Shown here in pieces: positions 10,229 to 19,847 of a DNA stretch of 64,000 nt (the stretch's first letter is position 1; each line of letters starts with the position of its first letter). The notes under the pieces are model-generated. The model made no database searches, was not told where the DNA came from, and saw nothing but the letters and a program-made list of their open reading frames with translations. The translations under genes were made by a program, and so were the position numbers. Source of the DNA: Robertkochia aurantiaca (GTDB lineage: Bacteria; Bacteroidota; Bacteroidia; Flavobacteriales; Flavobacteriaceae); the NCBI RefSeq assembly GCF_020166495.1, contig NZ_JAINZS010000006.1:372001-436000 (forward strand), written 5' to 3'.

Positions 10229-10354
10229 GAGGCAGCAATTTTTCTGGGTCTAAATATAACGGTTTCTGCAAAAAGTCGGCATAAAAGCTTCAGTCCAAAC
10301 AGCTTGGTCATGAAGGATTACTTTTTTTAGGATTTCTTTAACGGCATAATACCT

Positions 10355-10362
10355 TAACTTTG
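10355..10362 (+). promoter_or_regulatory. Bacteroidota -7 element TAnnTTTG
   Basis: TAACTTTG is an exact match to the -7 consensus of the Bacteroidota primary sigma factor and lies 30 bp before the ATG of the DUF5916 gene, giving a short 5' leader. No clear -33 TTG was found at the usual distance. Confidence 0.5.
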
Positions 10363-10392
10363 ATCACTCCTGACTAACCCTATGCTTGATCG

Positions 10393-12588
10393 ATGAAGTT
10401 TCTTTTATCTCTTTTACTACTTATTACATTTTTTAGCCTTCAGGCTCAGACCTCTGATAAATCATTCACGGTTAAATATACCAGGGAGCCATTTAAGATT
10501 GATGGGATACTCGATGAAGAAGCCTGGAAGGATGCCGAGAGTGCGCGTGATTTTATGCAGTATTTTCCGTCTGATACCGCCCTGGCGAATAAGCAGACTG
10601 ATATCAAGATGTTGTATGATGATACAACCCTCTACCTGGGGCTGACCATTGAGACTTCAGGCGATGAATATGTAATTCCTTCCCTGGAAAGAGACTTCAG
10701 GGCAGGGGGCAATGACAATATCAGCCTGCTGTTCGATACTTTTAACGACGGGACCAATGCTTTTCTGTTTGGTATTAACCCTTATGGAGTACGCAGAGAA
10801 GCGCTGATCTCGAATGGCGGTGCTGACAACAGTGGTTTTACCACTTCGTGGGACATAAAATGGCAGGGCGAAACAAGGGTCTATGAAAACTATTATACAG
10901 CAGAGATCGCTATTCCTCTTACTTCGGTAAAGTATAAAAGTGGGGAAACGAAGTGGCGATTCAACAGTTATCGCTTTGACATGCAAGATAACGAGCAGAG
11001 TACCTGGGTTCGCATACCTCAAAACCAGGTAATATTCAATCTCGCTTTTATGGGCGATATGAATTTTGAATATCCCCTGGGTCGCTCCAGAACCCCTGTG
11101 GCGATAATTCCTTATGTTAACACCAGGTTGAGCAAAGACTATGTAGCAGATAACAGTCAGACCGATTTTAAGTTTGGTGGGGATGCGAAGATCGCCGTTG
11201 GAGGAGGTATGAATCTTGACCTTACATTAAATCCTGATTTCTCGAATGTGCAGGTTGATAATATAGTGGTTAACCTGACCCGTTTTGAAATCTCCTTACC
11301 TGAACGAAGGCAGTTCTTTATAGATAACAGTGATCTGTTCGGAACATTTGGGGATGAACGGGATATGAATCCTTTTTTCTCAAGACGTATAGGAATCGCT
11401 ACCAATGCCGATGGGCAAACGATTGAAAATCCTATAATCGCCGGTGCCCGACTGAGCGGAAAGATCGATGAGAACTGGAGGCTGGGGTTACTAAACGTAC
11501 AAACGGAAGAAGATCCGGAAAATGAGATCCCATCCAATAATAATACGGTGGTTGCTCTGCAGAGAAAAATGTTTTCCCGGTCTAACCTCAGTTTACTGTT
11601 TGTGAACCGGCAGACATTTGAAGATTACGATTTCCTGGAAACGGGCGAGCGGTATAACCGGGTTGTTGGCCTGGATTACAATCTTGCTTCAGCAGACAAT
11701 ACCTGGGTTGGGAAGTTCTTTGCCCATAAGGCCTTTGCTCCTGAAATCGGTGATGAGAGTTACAGTGCGGGAGTAAACCTTCGTTATAACTCGACTAATC
11801 TTTCCTATGGGATTCGCGGAAATTACGTCGGTGATGATTTCCGGTCTGATCTGGGATTTGTAAGGAGAACCGATATTATTGCCGGCAGGCCTTTTGCCCA
11901 ATATACTATCTGGAAACGTACCGATAAGATCAATAATTACAGTTTCAGGGTGAACCCGAATTTCATCTGGCGCCCGGGACTGGATTATCAGAATACAGAC
12001 TATGCCATCTTTAGTACATGGAACGTGGAGTTCACCAATCAATCGAGATTTTCGGCACGTCTTATAAACCGGTTCACCTACCTGACCGACCCATTTGATC
12101 CAACCAATACCGACGGAGCGGTTGAATTACCAGGTGATGAAGGATATTATTACAACAGTTTTGAGGTGGAATACGGCTCTGACAGGCGGAAGATATTCTC
12201 GTATAATATACAGCCGAATTATGGCGCTTTTTTTAATGGAGAACGGTTTTCAATTGAGGGTGGAATGAACCTCCGGGTACAGCCTAAAATGTTTTTTTCG
12301 GTCGATGTGAATTACGACCATATTGATCTACCTGATCCCTATCCCGATGCAGATATCTGGCTGATCGCTCCCAGGGTGAATATTACTTTCAGCAAATCTG
12401 TCTTTTGGTCAACCCTGGTCCAGTACAGCAATCAGATCGATAACCTGGGAGTCAATTCACGGCTCCAGTGGCGATTCGCTCCCCTTTCAGATCTTTTTCT
12501 TGTATATAACGATAATTATTTCGTTAACACCATCATGCCCAAAAGCAGGTCGATAAACCTGAGGGTGTCTTATTGGCTGAACATTTGA
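10393..12588 (+). CDS. DUF5916 outer-membrane protein with CBM9-like N-terminus
   Basis: The 731-aa protein has a signal peptide (about 1-19), then a CBM9-like beta-sandwich (about 25-215) opening with the characteristic KIDGILDEEAWKDA and LYLGL, followed by the long DUF5916 region (about 225-731). The latter contains NLDLTLNPDFSNVQVD and LPERRQFFIDNSDLF, hallmarks of the family, then alternating aromatic beta-strands ending in INLRVSYWLNI, consistent with an outer-membrane barrel. Its biochemical role is not established; CBM9-type domains suggest sugar or hydrophobic ligand contact. It is monocistronic and divergent from the propeller-LuxR regulator, and converges on the pseudogene at 12599. 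Confidence 0.88.
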   Translation: MKFLLSLLLLITFFSLQAQTSDKSFTVKYTREPFKIDGILDEEAWKDAESARDFMQYFPSDTALANKQTDIKMLYDDTTLYLGLTIETSGDEYVIPSLERDFRAGGNDNISLLFDTFNDGTNAFLFGINPYGVRREALISNGGADNSGFTTSWDIKWQGETRVYENYYTAEIAIPLTSVKYKSGETKWRFNSYRFDMQDNEQSTWVRIPQNQVIFNLAFMGDMNFEYPLGRSRTPVAIIPYVNTRLSKDYVADNSQTDFKFGGDAKIAVGGGMNLDLTLNPDFSNVQVDNIVVNLTRFEISLPERRQFFIDNSDLFGTFGDERDMNPFFSRRIGIATNADGQTIENPIIAGARLSGKIDENWRLGLLNVQTEEDPENEIPSNNNTVVALQRKMFSRSNLSLLFVNRQTFEDYDFLETGERYNRVVGLDYNLASADNTWVGKFFAHKAFAPEIGDESYSAGVNLRYNSTNLSYGIRGNYVGDDFRSDLGFVRRTDIIAGRPFAQYTIWKRTDKINNYSFRVNPNFIWRPGLDYQNTDYAIFSTWNVEFTNQSRFSARLINRFTYLTDPFDPTNTDGAVELPGDEGYYYNSFEVEYGSDRRKIFSYNIQPNYGAFFNGERFSIEGGMNLRVQPKMFFSVDVNYDHIDLPDPYPDADIWLIAPRVNITFSKSVFWSTLVQYSNQIDNLGVNSRLQWRFAPLSDLFLVYNDNYFVNTIMPKSRSINLRVSYWLNI

Positions 12589-12598
12589 TCATTGTCGG

Positions 12599-13665
12599 CT
12601 AGAAAGCTTCCCCGATTCTGAAGTGGATACCCCAGTCGCCGTCACCGACCGCGGTATCCAGGCCGACCTTAAGCTTATTCTTTTTAATTGCGGTATAGCG
12701 AAAACCGGTGCCGATTCCGGGGTAGAGCTTCCAGTTGTAATCATAGTTGTCAGCTCCGTAAAGGGTAGCTAACCCGAAGAAACCTACCAGCCCGAGCCCT
12801 GAATCGCAGTTCTTGTGATACTCGGTATGTACGGCGATTTTACCATCACCTCTGAATTCTCCTAGAGAGTAGTCTCTTATGTCTTTATTGCCGATTACCA
12901 CCTGCTGTTCAAAATCTACATCTCCCAGTCCTGCGTTTAGATGTGCCCTTACTGCCAGAACATCATCATTGGCTACCATTCCGATGTATCGGTTGTATTC
13001 TGCTTTAACCCTGTTGGCAGGGGTGTCGTTGGCCAGCCATTCAGGGAAAATACTCAGCTTTATCTTCGCCAGGTAGCCTGAATCGGGATATCATATCAGG
13101 TCCCGGGTCTCTGTGGTGAGTATAAAACTCAGTGCGTTTTTCATATTGTTGGTGGGGGGGGTGCGATATCACCTTCAAAAGTGGTTTCTGCCACTGATCG
13201 GGTAAGGGCAAGTTCGCCGTACCAGTAACCCTTTATATTTCTTTGTACCCCCAGATGCACTATTTTAAAGGCTGAACGGAAATCCTAAATGCCCGGTGGT
13301 ATGTCGATCGACTCAAGCCCGGTTTGTGAATTCTGATCTCCGGTTCCCGCGACTGCTGATCTCCGCCAGCGGTCATGATCGAGAAAAAGCCTGGTAAAGG
13401 CAAAACCGAAAAAGGAGCCGTTGGTGGGAAATACGATCATGGTGCCGGCCATGGTCGGGGGTGAAACGGTATCTTGCTTACTCATGGGAAACATAATCAT
13501 AGGTACGGCACCAAACTCGAACTTCAGATTTCTGCTGCAATTCAGTTAAGGTACCGGAACGAATTTAAGATCTGATTTTGGTTTGGCTGATTCGGAAGAT
13601 TCCTGAGCGAAGGAACAGGAAAGGAAGAGAAGCAGAACTACAATGCAAACAGTTTGTTTTGTCAT
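12599..13665 (-). pseudogene. Broken outer-membrane barrel protein (stops and frameshifts)
   Basis: On the minus strand a signal peptide starts at 13665 (MTKQTVCIVVLLLF, ending SFAQ) and runs into FVPVP followed by an in-frame TAA near 13546. The same frame then continues LNCSRNLKFEFGAVPMIMFP and reaches a second in-frame TAG at about 13285, after which DFRSAFKIVHLGVQRNIKGY continues in frame. Near a run of seven Gs (13153-13161) the readable frame changes to NALSFILTTETRDLI, and near 13090 it changes again to DSGYLAKIKLSIFPEW, running to the natural end at 12599 (IHFRIGEAF). TTETRD...GY is typical of Omp85/BamA-like or surface-antigen barrels. At least two stops and two frameshifts make this a decayed gene unless the assembly is wrong here. 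It lies just upstream of the convergent DUF5916 gene and after a porin gene. Confidence 0.85.
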
Positions 13666-13679
13666 TTTGATAGCAGATA

Positions 13680-14789
13680 TCAGTTAAACAGGTCGATACT
13701 TTTATTGAGGTCAAAACTGAGGCCCAGCAAGATGACATCTGTGTTGTTGGGAAAGACCACTTTTCTGGATTGGTCCAGTCTGCCCTGGAGATAGATCGAG
13801 AACATATTTCCGAAGTAATAGTTCAGTCCGGCATAGAATTGCAGCAGGCGATAATTTTCATCTAACGCTGCTACGTCACCTCGTTGCCATTTGTAATTAA
13901 AGCCACCTTCGATTTTTACACGCGCATGAATGGCATAGCGGTTCAGGAATTCTACACCGCAGACAGGGAATGCGATAAGTGTTTCGTCGTCAATACGAAG
14001 ATATTCATGTTCGATGACTGCAAAGGTAAGGCCGGAATACAATTTATCATCGTTATATCCATAGCCAGCTATAAAGGTGTTTGAATTGCCATTCAGTCCA
14101 TTGACCAATTGTCTGAAGTTACCGGGAATCTCGGCATGATTAAAGGCTACGCCAGCTTTCAGCCGGTCGCTGAAAGCATAGGTCAGTGAACTTCCGAAAT
14201 TCGTGTGAGAACCGAACAACTGGGTTTGCAACCCTATCTGAAACTTCCCAATACGGTTGCGATAAACCACGGCTTCATCTGCGCGTCCGGTTCCTTTCCA
14301 ACCTCCGTCGGTATTTCCGGCATAGACGTCGGCAGCACTGCTTCCGAACACGGTGAAATTATCGGTGAATTGACCCACATCATAGTATACACCCCATTGT
14401 TTTCCGAGCGAAATAGCCCCCAGGATTTCATGAGCGATTCCTAAATACGCCAGTCGCAGGCTGAAGGGTTCAGGTTCTTGAAACGGGTCTGAAACGAATT
14501 CTGAAGGGCTATTGGCATTGTTGTTGAACTGGGTTCCCCGGGCCAGGTTCAGGCCGTATTCAAGTTTTCCAAAGGCGGAGGTTTTATTTCCAACCTTTCT
14601 TGAGATGAGAGTACCGAATCGTGGTACATTCTCACCCAATTCTGCCTGCCCGGAGAAGTAGGCCGTATGCACCTGTAGATGAAGGTTGAATGCGATCGAA
14701 TCTATAATGCGTATGTTCTGAGCATGAACTTCTTTCACAAATACACATAAGAAAGCGATACTTAGAAAGCAGAAAAAACGGGTTTTCAC
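13680..14789 (-). CDS. Porin-like outer-membrane protein (paralogue 1)
   Basis: The 369-aa protein has a signal peptide ending in VHAQ (about residue 24) followed by regularly alternating amphipathic beta-strands. The LGKQWGVYYDV motif corresponds to the conserved GRxxGxxYD segment of trimeric Gram-negative porins, and YRNRIGKFQIGLQ is another porin strand. It ends in a short SIDLFN tail. It should form a general or anion-selective diffusion pore. It shares many motifs with the protein at 18067-19206 (GKQWG.YYDV, VFG, YAG.TDGG, VYRN.IG.F), so the two are paralogues about 4 kb apart. The pseudogene begins 14 bp downstream on the same strand and may have been its operon partner. Confidence 0.8.
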   Translation of the reverse strand: MKTRFFCFLSIAFLCVFVKEVHAQNIRIIDSIAFNLHLQVHTAYFSGQAELGENVPRFGTLISRKVGNKTSAFGKLEYGLNLARGTQFNNNANSPSEFVSDPFQEPEPFSLRLAYLGIAHEILGAISLGKQWGVYYDVGQFTDNFTVFGSSAADVYAGNTDGGWKGTGRADEAVVYRNRIGKFQIGLQTQLFGSHTNFGSSLTYAFSDRLKAGVAFNHAEIPGNFRQLVNGLNGNSNTFIAGYGYNDDKLYSGLTFAVIEHEYLRIDDETLIAFPVCGVEFLNRYAIHARVKIEGGFNYKWQRGDVAALDENYRLLQFYAGLNYYFGNMFSIYLQGRLDQSRKVVFPNNTDVILLGLSFDLNKSIDLFN

Positions 14790-15013
14790 TGAAGCTTTAT
14801 TTAGTAAGCGGGTGGCTACAGGGGAAGGTGAGGGACGGAATTTATCGTGAAATTATAGCTTTATGACTGATAATGAAACTAAAAAAACGCCTGTTTACTT
14901 TACTTTCTTAAATTTAAGAAAGAATGCAGATACATGATGTGTCAGCTTCAATAAATACGAAAACCCAACATTGTCTTACCTGGGGCTTTTTTCTCTTTTT
15001 AGATACATGTCAA

Positions 15014-16453
15014 ATGAAATGCTTCATGTTTTTGAGGTTGATTTTTGTGCTATTGCCATTATCAGTATTACATGCTCAGGATACCCATTACTGGACCCAG
15101 CAATTCGGAAACCGATCAGCGTTGATGTCTGGTGCCGTAGTGGGTGGTGCCAGTGATAACACAATGCTGTTTTACAACCCGGGTTCCCTCGCCTTTCTGA
15201 AAGACGCTTCTGTTTCTGTAAACGCTAACGCCTACAGGGTTGAAGCCATTCGTATTAAAAATGCTTTGGGAAATGAGGCTGACTTCCAAAGTGATCAGTT
15301 AGGTTCGGTGCCTTTGTTAGCCGGCGGAATGATCAATTTGCAAGACCAAAGATGGAAGCTGGGCTATGGATTTTTGGCGCCGGTCGATTTCAATTTTAAA
15401 GGGATAGCCCGTGCAGACGGTAATTTCAATATAATCGATGATGCTGAAAGTCCTGGTGCGGAAGAAACCGTGGGAGAATCCAGTATCTCGAATAAGGTTA
15501 AGGAGCTACTATTTGCCTTTGCAGCTTCCTATAGGTTAGATGAACACTGGGGCTTTGGAGTCAGTAGCTTTTTTACGGTTCGGTCACACACCTATAACAG
15601 GACTTTGTCTATTTATAGTTTTGCCAATGATGAAGCTGTAGGTTTGGTCGGTGGCAACCTGATTCAGAATGTAGACTATTACAATGTTAGATATGCGCTA
15701 AAAGTGGGGATAAACTATCAAAAGGAGCCATGGGGTGTAGGACTAACTCTTACCTCCCCTTCGTTGAATTTATTTGGGAAGGGTACCACTGCCTCTAATA
15801 TTGCCGCCAGGAATCTTAAGTTAATTGGTGATGACCGGGTAAGCGGGGTAGCTACTGACCGACAGGCTAAATTAAAAACCACCTTTAAATCGCCGTTTTC
15901 TGCCAGTTTCGGAGCTAACTATGCTCCTGGCGCATCTACTTATGCGGTTACTGTTCAGTATTTTTCAGGTATCGATATTTATAATATCATGAATCCTGCA
16001 CCGGGATCTTTTGTAAGACCGGTGAGTATTGCTCCGGCTTTAGGTAGTAACCAGTTTTTGCAAGTGGGTGCCGGAGCCCGTTCGGTTTTTAACGTGGCAT
16101 TGGGGTATGAATACGCAATTGATGAAGATTTCACATATTATTTTAGCGGGCGGAACGATATGTCATATTTCGATGAAGACCTTAATGATCGAAGCGGAAT
16201 TCAAGTGACAACCAGTAGCTGGGACCTGTATCATTTCGCTTCGGGATTTACTTTTGACAAGGCTAACAGCAGTCTAAGCCTGGGTCTTTTATTCAGTACC
16301 GGAAAGAACGACAGATATGAGCAAAGTGGAAGTATAAATCCTTCCCTTCAGGAAGGAGATCTTTTGAGAGGAGCCGTTACCATTACCGAGGCAAGTTATA
16401 CGAGTCTGGGGGTTTTATTTGGTTTTACATATTATTTCAGAAAATTTAATTGA
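15014..16453 (+). CDS. FadL/OmpP1-like outer-membrane transport protein
   Basis: The open frame extends upstream to 14924, but the ATG at 15014 gives a proper signal peptide (MKCFMFLRLIFVLLPLSVLHAQ), so I place the start there (479 aa). The mature N-terminus, QQFGNRSALMSGAVVGGASDNTMLFYNPGSLAF, matches the OmpP1/FadL family opening, where a plug sits in a 14-strand barrel that lets hydrophobic compounds cross the outer membrane. Later segments (WGVGLTLTSPSLNLFGKG, YFSGRNDMSYFDED) are barrel strands. It ends in an aromatic strand (FGFTYYFRKFN), as expected for BAM-inserted proteins. The DUF2237 gene follows after 21 bp and is probably co-transcribed. The transported ligand is unknown. Confidence 0.82.
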   Translation: MKCFMFLRLIFVLLPLSVLHAQDTHYWTQQFGNRSALMSGAVVGGASDNTMLFYNPGSLAFLKDASVSVNANAYRVEAIRIKNALGNEADFQSDQLGSVPLLAGGMINLQDQRWKLGYGFLAPVDFNFKGIARADGNFNIIDDAESPGAEETVGESSISNKVKELLFAFAASYRLDEHWGFGVSSFFTVRSHTYNRTLSIYSFANDEAVGLVGGNLIQNVDYYNVRYALKVGINYQKEPWGVGLTLTSPSLNLFGKGTTASNIAARNLKLIGDDRVSGVATDRQAKLKTTFKSPFSASFGANYAPGASTYAVTVQYFSGIDIYNIMNPAPGSFVRPVSIAPALGSNQFLQVGAGARSVFNVALGYEYAIDEDFTYYFSGRNDMSYFDEDLNDRSGIQVTTSSWDLYHFASGFTFDKANSSLSLGLLFSTGKNDRYEQSGSINPSLQEGDLLRGAVTITEASYTSLGVLFGFTYYFRKFN

Positions 16454-16474
16454 TCAGAAAGGAGAACGACGAAG

Positions 16475-16852
16475 ATGGAAACGATCACAAAGACTAAGGA
16501 AAAAAATGTTTTAGGGACCGAATTAAAGCCTTGTGGCTTTGATCCTGTTGCAGGGTATATGCGGGATGGATATTGTCGCCTTGTTTACGGAGATTCGGGA
16601 ACGCACCTGTTGTGTGCCGTGATGAGCGAGGAATTCCTGGAGTTCAGCCGCTTAAGGGGTAATGATCTGGTCACTCCCATCCCCCAATGGCGTTTTCCGG
16701 GTTTGAAGCCCGGAGATCACTGGTGTTTATGTGTTAGTCGCTGGATTCAGGCGGAACGCAAGGGAGTAGCACCAAAGGTGGTGCTGGAATCAACCCATCA
16801 GGATACCTTAAAATACATAGACTTCGAGTTGTTGCTCGATTACAAGTATTGA
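16475..16852 (+). CDS. DUF2237 family protein
   Basis: The 125-aa protein matches the DUF2237 pattern: NVLGTELKPCGFDPVAGYMRDGYC near the N-terminus, then HLLCAVMSEEFLEFSRLRGNDL and PGDHWCLCVSRW with conserved Cys/His/Trp residues. Family length is about 120 aa, so it is complete. The function is unknown; the conserved cysteines would suit metal binding or redox chemistry, which is inference. A purine-rich AAGGAG lies about 10 bp before the ATG. It follows the FadL-like gene in the same direction, and its stop is 1 bp from the stop of the convergent oxidoreductase gene. Confidence 0.85.
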   Translation: METITKTKEKNVLGTELKPCGFDPVAGYMRDGYCRLVYGDSGTHLLCAVMSEEFLEFSRLRGNDLVTPIPQWRFPGLKPGDHWCLCVSRWIQAERKGVAPKVVLESTHQDTLKYIDFELLLDYKY

Positions 16853-16853
16853 G

Positions 16854-18059
16854 TCACTTAGCCGGGTTTATTTGTGAGAGGGCTTCCTCTGCAGCTTTTC
16901 TTCCCGAATACATGGCAGCATTGAGAGAGCCGTTAAAAAGGTAATCACCGGCCTGGAAAATACTTGTGGATGACTGAGTACCTGACTCTTCCGAATACAT
17001 ACTGAGATTGCTGATATCGGGAAGGGCCTGTTTAATGTGAAACAACTTTATGAATGATTTCACTTGTATCCCGCAAACATCAGATAATTCCTTTTCGACC
17101 TTGTCGATCAGTTCTGCATCGCCATAATTATGATCCTTTACAACGGTTACAGACAGAAGATCTTTTTGATCGAAGGGATAAGCGATATTATTAATGATGC
17201 TATTCCCCGGTAATAGTGCGATCAGGTCATTGGAAAGATGTTGGTTCTCTGTCTGAAAATAAAGATTGGTGCAGTTTTTCCATTGCAGGTTGATTTCCGG
17301 GTTTAAGCCGGGTACGGTATTAATGATCAGGTCAGATGTGATGGTTTTATCACCAGGAAGGTGGATCTCATTTCCGGAGATCTTCTGTACAGGGCAATTA
17401 AACTCAAAACGGGTGTTTTGAAGCTTCAGGGTAAGCTGTTGTGCAATTCCGGCGATGCCTTTTTTAGGAATGGCCGCTTTTCCCTCGCTGAACATTTTAA
17501 AGACGAACTCAAACATTCTGGAAGAGGTTTTCAGCTCGGGTTCGAGGAAAATACCGGTAAAGAAGGGTTGGAAGAAATTGCTGATCACTTTTTCAGAAAA
17601 GCCATAGTTCTTCAGGTATTGCAGGGTGGTAAGCTCAGGGCTTGTAAAGATGGTGGCCAGGTCGGTTCTCTTTAACTTTTCACTCAAACGAAAGATGAGC
17701 CATTTATCGGTGAGAGTTGCCACTTTGCTTTTCAGGGTTGGCCAGAGGGAACCAGGATCTCTCAGGGGATCACCGATTCTCTCCTTTTTACCTTTTTGAA
17801 ATATGATGGCTCCCGGTTTGAAATATTCCAGTTCCAGGGCATGAAAGTCAAGATATCTTTTTGCTTCAGGATAAGCGGTTAGCAGTACCTGAAAACCGTG
17901 GTCCAGGTAATACTTTCCGTGCATGTCTGTTCTTACTCTGCCTCCGGTGCGATCGGTAGCTTCATAAATGACAGGGCTGTAGCCTTCTTCTTCGCAGGTA
18001 AAGGCAGCAATGAGTCCGCTGACACCCGCTCCGATAATGCTTATAGAAGGTTTTTGCAT
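16854..18059 (-). CDS. FAD-dependent amine-oxidase-like oxidoreductase
   Basis: The 401-aa protein begins with a dinucleotide-binding motif (SISIIGAGVSGLIAAFTCEEEGYSPVIYEA, broken GxGxxG) followed by DRTGGRVRTD, the second FAD-contact motif of the protoporphyrinogen oxidase / phytoene desaturase / monoamine oxidase superfamily. The C-terminus has the GD..FNGSLNAAMYSGRKAAEEAL motif that closes on the flavin. It is somewhat shorter than typical 450-500-aa desaturases. No signal peptide, so cytoplasmic. Substrate unknown. It lies 7 bp after the porin gene at 18067-19206 on the same strand and probably shares its transcript. Confidence 0.85.
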   Translation of the reverse strand: MQKPSISIIGAGVSGLIAAFTCEEEGYSPVIYEATDRTGGRVRTDMHGKYYLDHGFQVLLTAYPEAKRYLDFHALELEYFKPGAIIFQKGKKERIGDPLRDPGSLWPTLKSKVATLTDKWLIFRLSEKLKRTDLATIFTSPELTTLQYLKNYGFSEKVISNFFQPFFTGIFLEPELKTSSRMFEFVFKMFSEGKAAIPKKGIAGIAQQLTLKLQNTRFEFNCPVQKISGNEIHLPGDKTITSDLIINTVPGLNPEINLQWKNCTNLYFQTENQHLSNDLIALLPGNSIINNIAYPFDQKDLLSVTVVKDHNYGDAELIDKVEKELSDVCGIQVKSFIKLFHIKQALPDISNLSMYSEESGTQSSTSIFQAGDYLFNGSLNAAMYSGRKAAEEALSQINPAK

Positions 18060-18066
18060 AGGTTTT

Positions 18067-19206
18067 CTATTGAAAGTTAATATTCTTTTTTGCCCGGTGA
18101 CTGATATCTATGCGTATGCCAAGAGTGAAGAGATCCGGGTTTGAAATTCCGAATTGGTCATAGCCGCGTGCGTGGCGGTATTCGGTATAGAAATAACTCA
18201 GTTGAAACGGCCGGTACTCCATTCCCGCAATGAAATGCAGGGTTTTGAAATCGGGATGAAGAGGCAGGTTTTGGGTATCGGGTTGGGCGTAATTGATGCC
18301 GCCCAGAACGCGGAATTTTCGCTGTTTATATTTGAAGTAAAATTCAGTCCCGTAATTGTCGTAAACAACTGTAACGGTTTCCTCCTCATCGATGATGGTA
18401 TCTGCCAGGTCGCCATTGGTCTGAACGGCATAGACCAGGCCGGCCTCAAAAGTATCACCAAGGTATTGTATTCCCGCTATGAAATATTTCGGGTCATCAT
18501 CGAAACCGATGGTATTGTTGATGATGGGGTCTGCAAAAAGCGCGGTGGTGAAGGAGGCTCCTATGCGAAAGCCGATAAAGGGTGAGTATTGTAAGGAAGC
18601 TCCGTAACCGTCAATAAAACGGTTATTGGTGGTGGAGCGTAACAGCATTTGGGTTCCCAGGGTAAAACGGCCTATGGAATTTCTGTATATCAGCGCCTGG
18701 TTCGATCTGCCTGTCCCGATACCTCCATCGGTACCCGCAACATAGGTATTGCTTCCCCGGCCTCCGAAGACATTGAATTGATCGGTATAGCCTGAAACAT
18801 CATAATACGTTCCCCATTGCTTCCCCACACTTATTTTTCCGTACTTATGAAGGTCGATTCCGATATAACTGAGACGGTTTCCAAAGACTTGCCCTTCCTG
18901 ATCGCGATCGAATACAAGAAATCCGCTGGACGTCTGAGCATCAGCGTTAAAGGAAAACGTGCTTTTTATGAAATTGATGCTGAGTTCAGCATGAATAAAG
19001 AAGGAAGCTTTATCGGTTTTGGTTCCCAGGTGGAAGCCAATCCGGCTGGCGTTATCCTGAAATTCGGCTTCGTTCCTTATAATCCCCAAATGCGACCTCA
19101 AACTGGTATAGGGTTCAAAGGAAATCTCTATGCTGTCATTTGCCGACTGGGCATTTATTTCCGCGGTCAGCAGACACAGTAAAAGAATAATTGCTCTATT
19201 ATACAC
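18067..19206 (-). CDS. Porin-like outer-membrane protein (paralogue 2)
   Basis: The 379-aa protein has a signal peptide ending in NAQS (about residue 20) and a porin-type barrel with ISVGKQWGTYYDVSGYTDQFNVFGG, the same key segment as in the porin at 13680-14789, and YRNSIGRFTLGTQ. Both have the short insert Y.AGTDGG after that motif, likely part of the constriction loop. It is the first gene of a two-gene minus-strand unit with the FAD oxidoreductase. Role inferred: passive outer-membrane diffusion channel. What the two paralogues discriminate cannot be told from the sequence. Confidence 0.8.
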   Translation of the reverse strand: MYNRAIILLLCLLTAEINAQSANDSIEISFEPYTSLRSHLGIIRNEAEFQDNASRIGFHLGTKTDKASFFIHAELSINFIKSTFSFNADAQTSSGFLVFDRDQEGQVFGNRLSYIGIDLHKYGKISVGKQWGTYYDVSGYTDQFNVFGGRGSNTYVAGTDGGIGTGRSNQALIYRNSIGRFTLGTQMLLRSTTNNRFIDGYGASLQYSPFIGFRIGASFTTALFADPIINNTIGFDDDPKYFIAGIQYLGDTFEAGLVYAVQTNGDLADTIIDEEETVTVVYDNYGTEFYFKYKQRKFRVLGGINYAQPDTQNLPLHPDFKTLHFIAGMEYRPFQLSYFYTEYRHARGYDQFGISNPDLFTLGIRIDISHRAKKNINFQ

Positions 19207-19335
19207 AGCAGAATGTACTAACGGGCTTTCTAATAAAGTTATGAAAGATTCTGCTATGGTATAAAGGTTTTAAGATGAAGGGTATCAACTTCCCTGTATA
19301 GGGTAAAATTGATAAACTACCATTGAATCAGCAGA

Positions 19336-19464
19336 TCAGGCAGCCTTTTTCTTTTGGGGTTGTGGTATTTTTTCTACTCTGGTGTTATTACCCATAAAAT
19401 GGATCAGACCGACGGCGACGATAATAGCTAGTGAAGCGAATAAATAGATATACAAAGTTTCCAT
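19336..19464 (-). CDS. Small single-span membrane protein
   Basis: The open frame starts at 19539, but the METLYIYLFASLAIIVAVG start at 19464 gives a compact 42-aa protein: one hydrophobic helix (about residues 4-23) and a short basic tail rich in Lys and Pro (VEKIPQPQKKKAA). I prefer this start because upstream codons read as AT-rich intergenic DNA. No family recognised. Size and topology resemble small accessory subunits of membrane complexes, but no neighbour supports a specific partner. Confidence 0.45.
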   Translation of the reverse strand: METLYIYLFASLAIIVAVGLIHFMGNNTRVEKIPQPQKKKAA

Positions 19465-19560
19465 GAGAAATGATTTTTCACCAGCAAAGTTCTTAAAAAG
19501 AACACATATTGTTTTATTTATATTTAGAATGTATAGCATAAGTTATTTTAATGGGTATGC

Positions 19561-19843
19561 GGTCAGATGGTGAGATGGTGAGATGGTGAGATGGTGAAGT
19601 GGTGAGATGGTCAAGTGGTCAAGCGGTCAGAAAGTACGTCTTTGCGAGTCCCTAATGGGATGAAGCAATCTTTTAAAGAGATATTCGAAATTGGACCAGA
19701 TACTCAAGTATCCACGTACCACCATACCTTCATACCCCCATACCTTCATACCCCCATACCTTCATACCCCCATACCTTCATACCCCCATACCTAACTGGC
19801 AGATTCTTCGCCCCGAGCTGTCGGGGCTCTGAATGACGGTTTT
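19561..19843. repeat. Composite repeat, copy A
   Basis: Layout: an outer 8-bp-period array (ATGGTGAG / GTGGTCAA variants); a left core at about 19632-19700 containing TTTGCGAGTCCC..GGGATGAAGCAATC; an inner 8-bp-period array of CATACCCC/CATACCTT variants; and a right core (19793-19839) GGCAGATTCTTCG..CTCTGAATGACG. Left and right cores are imperfect inverted repeats of each other and each can form its own stem-loop. The open frame over it (from 19615) is an artefact of the repeats. Confidence 0.85.
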
Positions 19844-19847
19844 AGTG

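Noticed and set aside
14924-15013. Upstream start of the FadL-like gene
   Set aside because: The extra 30 residues precede a normal signal peptide that begins at 15014, so the longer form would bury it.
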